From NCBI GenBank assembly GCA_964610905.1, contig CAZSYT010000007.1:1-64000 (forward strand): a stretch of DNA of 64,000 bases, written 5' to 3'. The notes beneath the pieces were generated by a model. The model worked only from the letters and a program-made list of their open reading frames with translations. It made no database searches and had not been told where the DNA came from. Shown here piece by piece: positions 47,825 through 56,003 of the stretch (position 1 is its first letter; each line of letters begins with the position of its first letter). This DNA is from JAJZJT01 sp964610905 (GTDB lineage: Bacteria; Actinomycetota; Acidimicrobiia; Acidimicrobiales; RAAP-2). Made by a program: the position numbers and the translations under genes.

Positions 47825-48583
47825 GTGGACGGAGCAGGTAGGCGGCCGCTGACGGCGCGGTCGGTGCTGGCGAGCGCCCTGCTGGGCGAGGACCCGCCCG
47901 AGCTGCCCGTCTCCCACCTCGTGCACCTGGCTGGGCTCTTCGGCGTGAACGAGAACAGCGCTCGGGTCGCCCTCTCGCGCATGGTGGCGGCCGGCGAGGT
48001 GACGACCGACGGCACCGGGCGGTACCGGCTCGCCGGCCGCCTGCTCGAGCGCCAGGGGCGCCAGCGGACCAGCCGGGCCGGCGTGGCCGGGCCGTGGTCC
48101 GGTCGGTGGGCCCTCGTGGTGGTGGTGGCCCAGGCGAGCGCGGCCGACGTCAGGTCGGCCCGGCGCCGGTCGCTGGCCCTGGCGCGCCTCGGCGAGGTGC
48201 GCGACGGCGTGTGGGCCCGACCCGACAACCTCGCCCTCGACCTCGCCGACGTGGCCGGCGACGACGTCGTGGTCGGCACCGCCGAGCTCGACGTCGACCC
48301 GCACCGCCTCGCCACCCGGCTGTGGGACCTGGCCGGCTGGTCGGCGCGCGCCCGGGTGCTCGCCGACGAGCTCGACCGCCTGGAGCCCCGGGGACCCGAC
48401 ATGCTGGCCGCGGGCTTCGAGCTGTCGGCCGCCGTCCTGCGCCACCTGCAAGACGACCCCCTCCTGCCGCCCGCCCTCCTGCCCCCGGGGTGGCCGGGAG
48501 CCGCGCTGCGGGACCGCTACGACCGCTGGGACGCCGAGTACCGCCGGGTCCTCGCCGCCTGGGGGCGGCGTCGGCCCCGGTGA
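47825..48583 (+). CDS. PaaX-family transcriptional regulator
   Basis: The 252-residue protein has the PaaX N-terminal winged helix (LTARSVLASALLGEDPPELPVSHLVHLAGLFGVNENSARVALSRMVAAGEVTTDGTGRYRL), a central domain (GRWALVVVVAQASAADVRSARRRSLALARLGEVRDGVWARPDNL) and the helical C-terminal domain (LRDRYDRWDAEYRRVLAAWG). PaaX proteins repress aromatic or fatty-acid catabolic genes, often responding to acyl-CoA. Divergence from a desaturase with a 58-bp shared promoter region suggests that the desaturase is its target. Confidence 0.88.
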   Translation: MDGAGRRPLTARSVLASALLGEDPPELPVSHLVHLAGLFGVNENSARVALSRMVAAGEVTTDGTGRYRLAGRLLERQGRQRTSRAGVAGPWSGRWALVVVVAQASAADVRSARRRSLALARLGEVRDGVWARPDNLALDLADVAGDDVVVGTAELDVDPHRLATRLWDLAGWSARARVLADELDRLEPRGPDMLAAGFELSAAVLRHLQDDPLLPPALLPPGWPGAALRDRYDRWDAEYRRVLAAWGRRRPR

Positions 48584-48617
48584 GCGCGGCCGGAGGACCG
48601 ACCCGGCCGCGGACCGG

Positions 48618-49745
48618 TCAGGGCCGCGAGCGGTGGAGCACGGTGCGGCCGCGGCCGTTGCGCTTGGCCTCGTACATGGCGCCGTCGGCGTGGGACAGGA
48701 CGACCTCGGGGTCGTCGCCCGCTTCGGCGAGCGCCACGCCGATGCTGGCCCCGACCGTGAGCCTCTCGCCCGCGACGGCGACGGGCGCGGCCAGCGAACG
48801 GCTGATCCGCTCGGCCACGGCGAGCGCCTCGGCCTCGCCGCCTCGGAGGTCCTCGCAGAGCACGACGAACTCGTCCCCGCCGAGGCGCGCCGCGGTGTCG
48901 CCCGGCCGGATGGCCTGGTTCAGGCGAGCCGCCACGGTCTGCAGGAAGGCGTCCCCGGCAGAGTGGCCGAAGTGGTCGTTGACCGTCTTGAAGTGGTCGA
49001 CGTCGATGAACAGCAGGGCGACGCGGGCCCGAGCCCGCTCGGCGGAGGCGAGGGCGCGGCGCACCTGGTCGACGAGGTGGGTGCGGTTGGGCAGGCCGGT
49101 GAGGGCGTCGTGGACCGCCAGGTGGGCCAGGCGGGACCGCTCCGCGGCCAGCTGCGACTGGACCTGCTCGTAGGCGACGTCGAACTCCTTCGCCATGCTC
49201 ACCAGGCTGGCGTCCGCCCCCGTGCGCACGACGGCGAAGGCCAGCTCGAGCACGTCGGCCGGCGTGCCGAGGGCGGCTGCCTCGTGCCGGATCGCCTCGA
49301 AGGTGTGGTCGCGCCAGTAGAGGTAGAGCTTGGTCAGCGTCCCGAGCGCCACGCGCCGAGAGGCGCCCTCGCGCCCGGTCGCGGAGATGGCAGCTGCCTG
49401 CTCGTCGGTGGGCGACTGGCCGGTGATGAGGAAGTGGGCCACCGCACGCGTCCCGAGCTCGGTGACGCGGAGGGTCTCGGAGCGGAGGTCCAGCTCCCCG
49501 CCCGTTGCATCGAAGCCGGTGCGCGCCTCCCAGTCGGCGGCGATCGAGGCGGCTACCTCGGAGGCACGCGCGAGCAGCGCTCGTCCGAGGGCGACCGTCG
49601 CGTCGCTCGAGGACGGTGGCCGCGGCTCCGAACGAGGTCCGGCACCCGGCTCGTGGCGTCGGCCGTCCTCGTCGGGCCAGCGAACGCTTCCCTCGCCCCT
49701 CGCGCCGCGCGGTGCCCCGATGGGGCCCGTCGCGTCCCTGCTCAT
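48618..49745 (-). CDS. Diguanylate cyclase (GGDEF) with helical sensory N-terminus
   Basis: The 375-residue protein has an all-helical N-terminal domain (about residues 45-205: ALLARASEVAASIAADWEART, LGTRAVAHFLITGQSPTD, YLYWRDHTFEAIRHEAAAL), resembling RsbRD/PucR-type sensor modules. A GGDEF domain begins HDALTGLPNRTHLVDQV and contains IDVDHFKTVNDHFGHSAGDAFL and an intact RLGGDEF active site, ending ADGAMYEAKRNGRGRTVL. It should make cyclic di-GMP. No I-site RXXD is obvious just before GGDEF (PGDTAARLGGDEF). No EAL or PilZ gene is nearby. It is divergent from the beta-helix lipoprotein gene; the 196-bp gap holds no other gene. Confidence 0.9.
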   Translation of the reverse strand: MSRDATGPIGAPRGARGEGSVRWPDEDGRRHEPGAGPRSEPRPPSSSDATVALGRALLARASEVAASIAADWEARTGFDATGGELDLRSETLRVTELGTRAVAHFLITGQSPTDEQAAAISATGREGASRRVALGTLTKLYLYWRDHTFEAIRHEAAALGTPADVLELAFAVVRTGADASLVSMAKEFDVAYEQVQSQLAAERSRLAHLAVHDALTGLPNRTHLVDQVRRALASAERARARVALLFIDVDHFKTVNDHFGHSAGDAFLQTVAARLNQAIRPGDTAARLGGDEFVVLCEDLRGGEAEALAVAERISRSLAAPVAVAGERLTVGASIGVALAEAGDDPEVVLSHADGAMYEAKRNGRGRTVLHRSRP

Positions 49746-49941
49746 GACAGGAGAGGTATCGACCGGCCACGCCCGTCCCTTGAACGCCCCTGGCCGGCCC
49801 CCCCGGGCGACCACATTGCCCCGCCCACGGGTGGAGCCCCACCCACGGGTGGATCGCTCCGGGTGCCCCGGTCGTCCGCCATACTGGTTCGCGCACCGGC
49901 GGACGCTCGGTCCGTCCCGGGCGGGGACGAAGGGGGACCTC

Positions 49942-51666
49942 GTGGTCGAGAGCACTGCCCGCACGTGGCGCCGTCGCGTGGCCGGCGCGTCGGTTGCCGT
50001 CTGTGCACTCGTGCTGGCCGCCTGCAGCTCGGGCACGAGCTCGTCCGGCGCGACCGGCAAGGTGCTGCTGGTGGGCTCCTACCACGGCAAGCAGGGCCAG
50101 TACCACACCATCCAAGCGGCGGTCGACGCGGCCAAGCCGGGCGACTGGATCCTCGTCGGACCCGGCGACTACCACGAGTCCGCCGACCTCCAGCACCCGC
50201 CCACCGCCCAGCAGCTCAAGCTGGGCGAGGTCGGCGGCGTCCTCATCACCACGTCCGACCTGCACCTGCGGGGCATGAACCGGAACACCGTGGTGGTCGA
50301 CGGGACGAAGCCGGGCTCCCCCGAGTGCAGCGCCAACGCGGCCGACCAGCGCCAGGGGGCGCCCGCCGCCGACGGCAAGCCGATGGGCCGCAACGGCATC
50401 GACGTCTACCGGGCGAACGACGTCTGGGTCGAGAACCTCACCGTGTGCAACTTCCTCGCCGGCCAGGGCGGCCAGGGCAACGGCATCTGGTGGGACGGCG
50501 GCCAGGGAACGGCGAAGATCGGCCTCCACGGCTACTGGGGCAGCTACCTGACGGCGACCTCGACCTACTACGGCCCGGTCAGCGAGGACGCCACCTACGG
50601 CATCTTCGCCAACGACGCCGCCGGGCCGGCCACCTGGGACCAGGTCTACGCGAGCAACTTCAACGACTCGGGGATGTACGTCGGTGCCTGCCAGCAGGTC
50701 TGCGACGTCACGATCGACCATGCCTGGATGGAGTACAACGCCCTCGGCTACTCGGGCACGAACTCGGGCGGTGCCCTGGTGGTCGAGAACTCGCAGTTCG
50801 ACCACAACGAGGACGGCTTCGACACCAACACCCAGATCCTCGGCGACCCGCCGCCACCCCAGAACGGTGCCTGCCCGAACAACGGCATCAGCCCGATCAC
50901 CCACACCCACTCGTGCTGGGTCTTCATGCACAACGACGTGCACGACAACAACAACCCGAACGTCCCCGAGGCACCGGGCTACGCGGCCGCCGGGCCGGTG
51001 GGGACGGGGATGACCGTCTCGGGCGGGCGCAACGACACGGTGATGGACAACACCTTCTCGAACAACGGGGCGTGGGGCGTCCTCTTCGTGCCGTTCCCCG
51101 ACAGCGACCACCCCTACCCGGGGGTCACCTGCTCGGGCAGCGGCGGCACCCAGATCGCGGGGTTCGGCTGCGTCTACGACACCGAGGGTGACGCCCTCCT
51201 CCACAACACGTTCAGCCACAACGGCTACTTCGGCAACCCGACCAACGGCGACTACGGGCAGATCGTGCTGACGGCGGGCAAGCCGCAGAACTGCTTCGCC
51301 GGGAACGTGGCCCCCGACGGCTCGACGCCCGCAGACCTCGAGCAGACCCAGCCGACCTGCGGGGCGATCGCCAAGGCGCCCAACGCCCCACCGGCGCTCC
51401 TGTCGCAGACACTGTGCGACACCGGGTTCGGCTCGTGCCCGCCGGGTGCCTCCTACCCGAAGAAGACCGTGGTGACGATGCACCCCCTGCCGAAGAACCT
51501 CCCGACCATGCCGAACCCGTGCAAGGGGGTCCCGGCCAACCCGTGGTGCCCGGCGGGGTCGGGCTCGGCCCTGCCCCCACCGGGCCACCACCGGGCCCCG
51601 TCGCTGGCCGCCGCGGTCTCGGGGCCGGCACCGGTCTTCCGCCACTGGACCGGCCGGCTGACCTGA
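49942..51666 (+). CDS. Secreted lipoprotein with right-handed parallel beta-helix
   Basis: The 574-residue precursor has a signal (RRRVAGASVAVCALVLAACSS) with lipobox LAAC. A pectate-lyase-like repeat region follows: HTIQAAVDAAKPGDWILVGPGDYHE, VLITTSDLHLRGMNRNTVVVDG, NGIDVYRANDVWVENLTVCNF, SNFNDSGMYVGACQQVCDVTIDHAWMEYNALGYSGTNSGG and NSQFDHNEDGFDTNTQI. Several Cys pairs suggest extracellular disulfides. Members of this group bind or cleave polysaccharides; catalytic residues cannot be assigned here. GTG 49942 has AGGGGGA upstream. It stands alone, divergent from the GGDEF gene. Confidence 0.85.
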   Translation: MVESTARTWRRRVAGASVAVCALVLAACSSGTSSSGATGKVLLVGSYHGKQGQYHTIQAAVDAAKPGDWILVGPGDYHESADLQHPPTAQQLKLGEVGGVLITTSDLHLRGMNRNTVVVDGTKPGSPECSANAADQRQGAPAADGKPMGRNGIDVYRANDVWVENLTVCNFLAGQGGQGNGIWWDGGQGTAKIGLHGYWGSYLTATSTYYGPVSEDATYGIFANDAAGPATWDQVYASNFNDSGMYVGACQQVCDVTIDHAWMEYNALGYSGTNSGGALVVENSQFDHNEDGFDTNTQILGDPPPPQNGACPNNGISPITHTHSCWVFMHNDVHDNNNPNVPEAPGYAAAGPVGTGMTVSGGRNDTVMDNTFSNNGAWGVLFVPFPDSDHPYPGVTCSGSGGTQIAGFGCVYDTEGDALLHNTFSHNGYFGNPTNGDYGQIVLTAGKPQNCFAGNVAPDGSTPADLEQTQPTCGAIAKAPNAPPALLSQTLCDTGFGSCPPGASYPKKTVVTMHPLPKNLPTMPNPCKGVPANPWCPAGSGSALPPPGHHRAPSLAAAVSGPAPVFRHWTGRLT

Positions 51667-51754
51667 CGCGCCCGGGCGGGGCCCATCCCCGAGGGGCCGG
51701 ACGGGCGCGGCGACGTCGCGGCGGGTCCCCGGACGGCGCCCCGGGTGCCCGCCG

Positions 51755-54580
51755 TCAGCCGTCGTGGGTCATGGCGAGCTCGACCGCGTGGCCGAGGTCG
51801 AGGAGCGTCGCGTCACGGCGCAGCTCCCGGAGCGTCGTGTCGTCGAGCGCGCCCTCGGCGTCGGCCAGCACCAGCGCGAGACGCTGCTGGCAGCTCGACG
51901 GCGTGGGCACGCCGATCCGCTCGTCGAGGTCGGCGGCCACCGTGCCGAGCAGCACGGCCCTCGGCGCCGCCTTCGGGTCGACGAGGACGGTGGCGGCCGG
52001 CAGGACGGCCAGCGCGTAGCGGACGACCACCAGGTCGCGCAGGTCCCAGGCCCCCCGCAACGCGACGCGCGCCGAGGTGAGGGCCCGCCGGGCGTCTCCG
52101 TCGAAGAGCGCGGCCACGGCCACGACGACGTGGGCGAGGGCGGCGAGCCTCCGGTTCCCCTGGCCGGTGGCGAGGGCGGCGACCGCGCCGGCGAGGTCGA
52201 TCGCCCGGCCGTGCTCGCCGGCGAGGGCGTGGGCCAGGGCCACCGTGTGCAAGGTGCGGCCGACGCCGGCGACGTCCCCCAGGGCGGCGAAGCGGTCGCC
52301 GGTCAGCTCGAGGGCGGTAGCGGCTCGGCGGGCCACGTCGGGGGCACCCGGGCCGAACAGCGACACGATGGTGTCGAGCAGCTCGACGTTGGCCAGCCCT
52401 CGCTCCTCGCCGACGGCGTCGAAGCAGCGCCGCGCCGCGGCCAGGTGGTCGCGAGCAGCGTCCCCGTCGCCCTGTCGCGTCGCCAGCATCGCCCCGGCCA
52501 GCAGCAGCTGTCCCTCGGCCGGGCCGGGCTCCCAACCGGCGGAGCGTTCCATGCCGAGGACGCGCGACACCCACCACGCTCCGGTGGCCACGTGGCCGGA
52601 CACCTGCCAGTACCAGCCGAGGGCGGCGGCGATGCGGACGGCGGTGGGGCGGTCGTCGCTCGACACCGCTCCCGACAGGGAGGCCAGCAGGTTGGCGTGC
52701 TCGCCGGCGAGGGTGGCCAGCTGGCGTTCGGTCGCCGAACCGAAGTCCACCCCGTCCGGGCCGAGGCGCTCGACCACGGCGGCACGGAGCTGACGGCCCA
52801 CGCCGTCGACCCGCCCGGCCCGCTGCATGGCGTCGAGGAGGTAGGCGGCCGTGGTCCCCGGCACCACGTAGCGGGTCGGCCTCCCGTGCAGGCCGGCCAC
52901 GGCGTCGACCACGTGGGTGTCGGCGAGGTGGCGGAGCGTGGTGGCCGCCCGGCGATCGGCGAGGGAGGCCGCCCTGGCGACCAGCGCCAGGTCGGCGCCG
53001 CCGGGGAGGTGGGCCAGCACCTCGACCACCCGGCGCTCGTCGTCCTCGAGCTCCTCGACCACCGAGCCGGCGAGCGCGTGGAGCGAGGCACGCGCCACCT
53101 CGACGGCTCGGTCCTGCGCCGCGACGGGAGCGGCCGGCCGGCCGCGACTCGGGGCGACGGTCGCCCAGCCCCGAGCGGCGTGCACGATGGCGAGGGGGAG
53201 CCCGTCGAGCTCCCGGCACAGCTCGGCCACGGCGGGCGCCCGCTCCGGGTCGGCCGCCAGGGCCGGGTCGCCGGCGGAGCGGGCGAACAGCCGGACGGCA
53301 GGGCTGGCGGCCACCTCGTCGGGCGCCGCCCCGGGAGCGGGGACGGGGAGGGGGCGGACGGGCACGACACGCTCGCCGGGGACGCGCATCGGCGCCCTGC
53401 TCGCGACGAGGACGGTGAGGTTCGGGCATCGCGCCGCCAGCCGGGCCACGTCGTGCACCCCCGGACCGGGAGGCCTCCCCCCGGCGTCGAGGACGAGGAC
53501 GCGCGGGACGGCGCCGAGCAGCGCGGCCAGCTCGGGCACGGCGTAGGGGCCGGCCGGGGCGTCCAGCCCGAAGGCCCGGGCCGTTGCGGCGAGGACGTCG
53601 ACGGGCTTGGTGCGGCCGCCGAGCCGGACGGCGGCGCTCGCGGCGCCCCGGAGCTCCGCCACCCGCACGGCCGCCTCGACGGCGAGACGGCTCTTGCCCA
53701 CTCCGCCCGGACCCGTGAGGGTGACGAGCGCCGGCATGCCGTCTGTCGCCAGGGCGACCACGCGCTCGATGTCGGTCCGGCGGCCGACGGTGGGCGTGTC
53801 GGGCACGGGCAGGAGCGGGTGGCGCTGCCGCAGGGACCGGCGATGGGCGGCGTCGACGTGGGTGGCGAGCCTGCGGACCACCGGCCCGGGCGCCGCCGTT
53901 CCCGCACCGGCACGCCGTCGGGCGAGCGCGTCGTAGCGGGCCAGCGCCTGGCCTCCCCGCCCCGAGGCGGCGAGCACCTTGACGACGAGCCGGCAGTCGA
54001 GCTCGGAGCAGGGGGAGAGCTGGGCGAGCCGCTCGGCCGCCTCGAGGGCGACCGGCCCGCGGCGGGCGCGGCGGGCCAGCCGGCGGGCCACGCCGGCGGC
54101 CAGGTCGCGCAGCTCGGCCCGCCGCTCGGCGGCGAGCGCCGCGAGCTCGCCGTCGTGGCGCACGTCCACGCCGTCGAGGAGGTCGCCGCCGTAGAGGTCG
54201 AGCGCCCGGACCAGCTCGTCCACCGAGCCCGGGGCCGCGGGGGCGGAGGCAGCCTCGAACACCTCGGCGTCGATCCACAGGCCGGGCCCGCGCCGGAGGG
54301 CGAGCGTGCCGTCCTCGGCGACGAGGTCCGGGCCGAAGACCCGGGTGAGCTCGCCTGCGACGGCGGCGAGCCCCACCGGCACGACGCGGGTTCCCGACCA
54401 CTCGGCGAGGAGCGCGGCGAGGCGGGCTCGGGACACCGGTTGGCGGACGAGCGCCAGGGCGGCGACGGCCAGCCGGGACGTCGGCGACCGGAAGGCGGCG
54501 CGCAGGCCTACGACCGAGACCTCGAGCCCGCCGAGCAGGCGTACGCGAGTGCGGGGCGGCGGGACGCCGGCGACGCCCAT
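51755..54580 (-). CDS. Large SARP/AfsR-like STAND transcriptional regulator
   Basis: The 941-residue protein starts with an OmpR-like winged helix (VRLLGGLEVSVVGLRAAFRSPTSRLAVAALALVRQPVSRARLAALL), followed by a BTAD-type helical domain (VDELVRALDLYGGDLLDG ... ELDCRLVVKVLAASGRGGQALARYDAL). An NB-ARC-like ATPase has Walker A LTGPGGVGKSRLAVEAA, VLVLDAGG and CRELDGLPLAIVHAARGWA. The C-terminal ~400 residues are TPR-like helical repeats. Such proteins integrate a signal through ATP-driven oligomerisation and activate nearby or distant genes. No biosynthetic cluster is adjacent. TAGGCT lies nine bases before ATG 54580. The 88-bp gap downstream can form G+C-rich hairpins. Confidence 0.87.
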   Translation of the reverse strand: MGVAGVPPPRTRVRLLGGLEVSVVGLRAAFRSPTSRLAVAALALVRQPVSRARLAALLAEWSGTRVVPVGLAAVAGELTRVFGPDLVAEDGTLALRRGPGLWIDAEVFEAASAPAAPGSVDELVRALDLYGGDLLDGVDVRHDGELAALAAERRAELRDLAAGVARRLARRARRGPVALEAAERLAQLSPCSELDCRLVVKVLAASGRGGQALARYDALARRRAGAGTAAPGPVVRRLATHVDAAHRRSLRQRHPLLPVPDTPTVGRRTDIERVVALATDGMPALVTLTGPGGVGKSRLAVEAAVRVAELRGAASAAVRLGGRTKPVDVLAATARAFGLDAPAGPYAVPELAALLGAVPRVLVLDAGGRPPGPGVHDVARLAARCPNLTVLVASRAPMRVPGERVVPVRPLPVPAPGAAPDEVAASPAVRLFARSAGDPALAADPERAPAVAELCRELDGLPLAIVHAARGWATVAPSRGRPAAPVAAQDRAVEVARASLHALAGSVVEELEDDERRVVEVLAHLPGGADLALVARAASLADRRAATTLRHLADTHVVDAVAGLHGRPTRYVVPGTTAAYLLDAMQRAGRVDGVGRQLRAAVVERLGPDGVDFGSATERQLATLAGEHANLLASLSGAVSSDDRPTAVRIAAALGWYWQVSGHVATGAWWVSRVLGMERSAGWEPGPAEGQLLLAGAMLATRQGDGDAARDHLAAARRCFDAVGEERGLANVELLDTIVSLFGPGAPDVARRAATALELTGDRFAALGDVAGVGRTLHTVALAHALAGEHGRAIDLAGAVAALATGQGNRRLAALAHVVVAVAALFDGDARRALTSARVALRGAWDLRDLVVVRYALAVLPAATVLVDPKAAPRAVLLGTVAADLDERIGVPTPSSCQQRLALVLADAEGALDDTTLRELRRDATLLDLGHAVELAMTHDG

Positions 54581-54722
54581 GGACGGCCGAGCCTAGCCAT
54601 CGCCGGGCGCCGCCGCCCGATCGGGGAGCCGGGTCGTCCCCCGTGCAGCGGCCCGGCCCGTCTTCTACCCTGAGCGACGCCTCCGCGCCGCACTCGAGCG
54701 GTCGGCCGGCGAAGGGGGATCG

Positions 54723-56003
54723 ATGAGCGACCGACCAAGCGAACGACCCGGCGGGACGGGGCCCGGCGCGGCGAGGGGCGGGGCCGTGCCGGCCGTGTTC
54801 GCCCCGGCCGTCCTCGGACCGGTGACCGTGCGCAACCGGATCATCAAGTCCGCCACGTTCGAGGGCCGGACCCGCCGCCGGGTGGTCACCGACGAGCTCG
54901 TCGAGTTCCACCGCCGCGTGGCCGCGGGCGGGGTCGGGATGTCGACCGTGGCCTACTGCGCCGTGTCGCCCGACGGGAGCACGGACGGGCACACGATCGT
55001 GCTCGCGCCCGAGGCCGCCGCCGGGCTCCAGCGGCTGACGGACGCCATCCACGAGCACGGGGCGCTCGCGTCCGCCCAGATCGGGCATGCCGGGCCGGTG
55101 GCCAACGCGGCGGCGACCGGGCACCCGGCGCTCGCGCCCACCCGGTTCTTCAGCCCGCTCGCCATGCGGTGGACGCGCGCGGCGACCGAGGACGACATCG
55201 CCCGCGTGACCCAGGCGTTCGCCGAGGGCGCCCGGCTCGCCGCCCAGACCGGCTTCGACGCCGTCGAGGTCCACCTCGGCCACAACTACCTGTTGAGCGC
55301 CTTCCTCAGCCCCAAGCTCAACCGGCGCGACGACCGCTTCGGCGGCTCGCTCGAGCGCCGCGCCGCCTTTCCCCGCCAGGTGCTCGCCGCCGTGCGCGAA
55401 GCGGTGGGCAGCGAGGTCGCGGTCCTCGCCAAGTTCAACATGGCCGACGGGGTCCCCGGCGGGCTGTGGCTCGACCAGAGCGTCCCCCTCGCCCGGCTGC
55501 TCGAGTCCGACGGCGTGCTCGACGCCCTCGTGCTCACCGGGGGCAGCTCGCTCGCCAACCCCATGTACCTCTTCCGGGGGGAGGCGCCCGTCGCCGAGAT
55601 GGCGGCGACCATGCCGCGAGCCACCCGAGCCGCCTTCCGCCTCGTGGCGTCGAGGATGATGCCCGCCTACCCGTTCGAGGAGGCGTTCTTCCTCCCCTAC
55701 GCCCGCCAGTTCCGCGAGGCGCTGTCGCTGCCCCTCGTCCTCCTCGGCGGGATCACCCGGCTCGCCACCATCGAGGCGGCCCTGGCCGAGGGCTTCGACT
55801 TCGTGGCGATGGCCCGGGCGCTCCTCAGGGAGCCCGACCTGGTCGCACGCATGGCGGCCGGCGACACGGAGCCGTCGCGCTGCGTCCACTGCAACAAGTG
55901 CATGCCGACGATCTACCGCGGCACCCGCTGCGTGCTGGTCGAGGGGCCCGAGCCGACGGGGCGCCCCGCCGTGCCCGCGGGCGCCTCAGCCCTCGGCGGC
56001 TGA
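54723..56003 (+). CDS. NADH:flavin oxidoreductase (old-yellow-enzyme family)
   Basis: This is a 426-residue FMN-dependent TIM-barrel oxidoreductase: LGPVTVRNRIIKSATFEG, AQIGHAGPVAN, FDAVEVHLGHNYLLSAFLSPKLNRRDDRFGGSLERR, VLTGGSSLANP and GFDFVAMARALLREPDLVARM. Near the C-terminus, CVHCNKC followed by a further Cys in RGTRC matches the 4Fe-4S cluster of the 2,4-dienoyl-CoA reductase/trimethylamine dehydrogenase branch. However, the C-terminal FAD/NAD domains of those enzymes are absent. It reduces an activated double bond or related substrate, probably with another electron donor. GAAGGGGGA precedes ATG 54723. The end overlaps the convergent MFS gene by 18 bp. Confidence 0.9.
   Translation: MSDRPSERPGGTGPGAARGGAVPAVFAPAVLGPVTVRNRIIKSATFEGRTRRRVVTDELVEFHRRVAAGGVGMSTVAYCAVSPDGSTDGHTIVLAPEAAAGLQRLTDAIHEHGALASAQIGHAGPVANAAATGHPALAPTRFFSPLAMRWTRAATEDDIARVTQAFAEGARLAAQTGFDAVEVHLGHNYLLSAFLSPKLNRRDDRFGGSLERRAAFPRQVLAAVREAVGSEVAVLAKFNMADGVPGGLWLDQSVPLARLLESDGVLDALVLTGGSSLANPMYLFRGEAPVAEMAATMPRATRAAFRLVASRMMPAYPFEEAFFLPYARQFREALSLPLVLLGGITRLATIEAALAEGFDFVAMARALLREPDLVARMAAGDTEPSRCVHCNKCMPTIYRGTRCVLVEGPEPTGRPAVPAGASALGG

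Noticed and set aside
51764..54673. 969-residue plus-strand and 1358-residue minus-strand frames around the SARP/STAND gene
   Set aside because: Both are Gly/Arg/Pro-rich shadows of the 941-residue regulator, which has a complete domain architecture.
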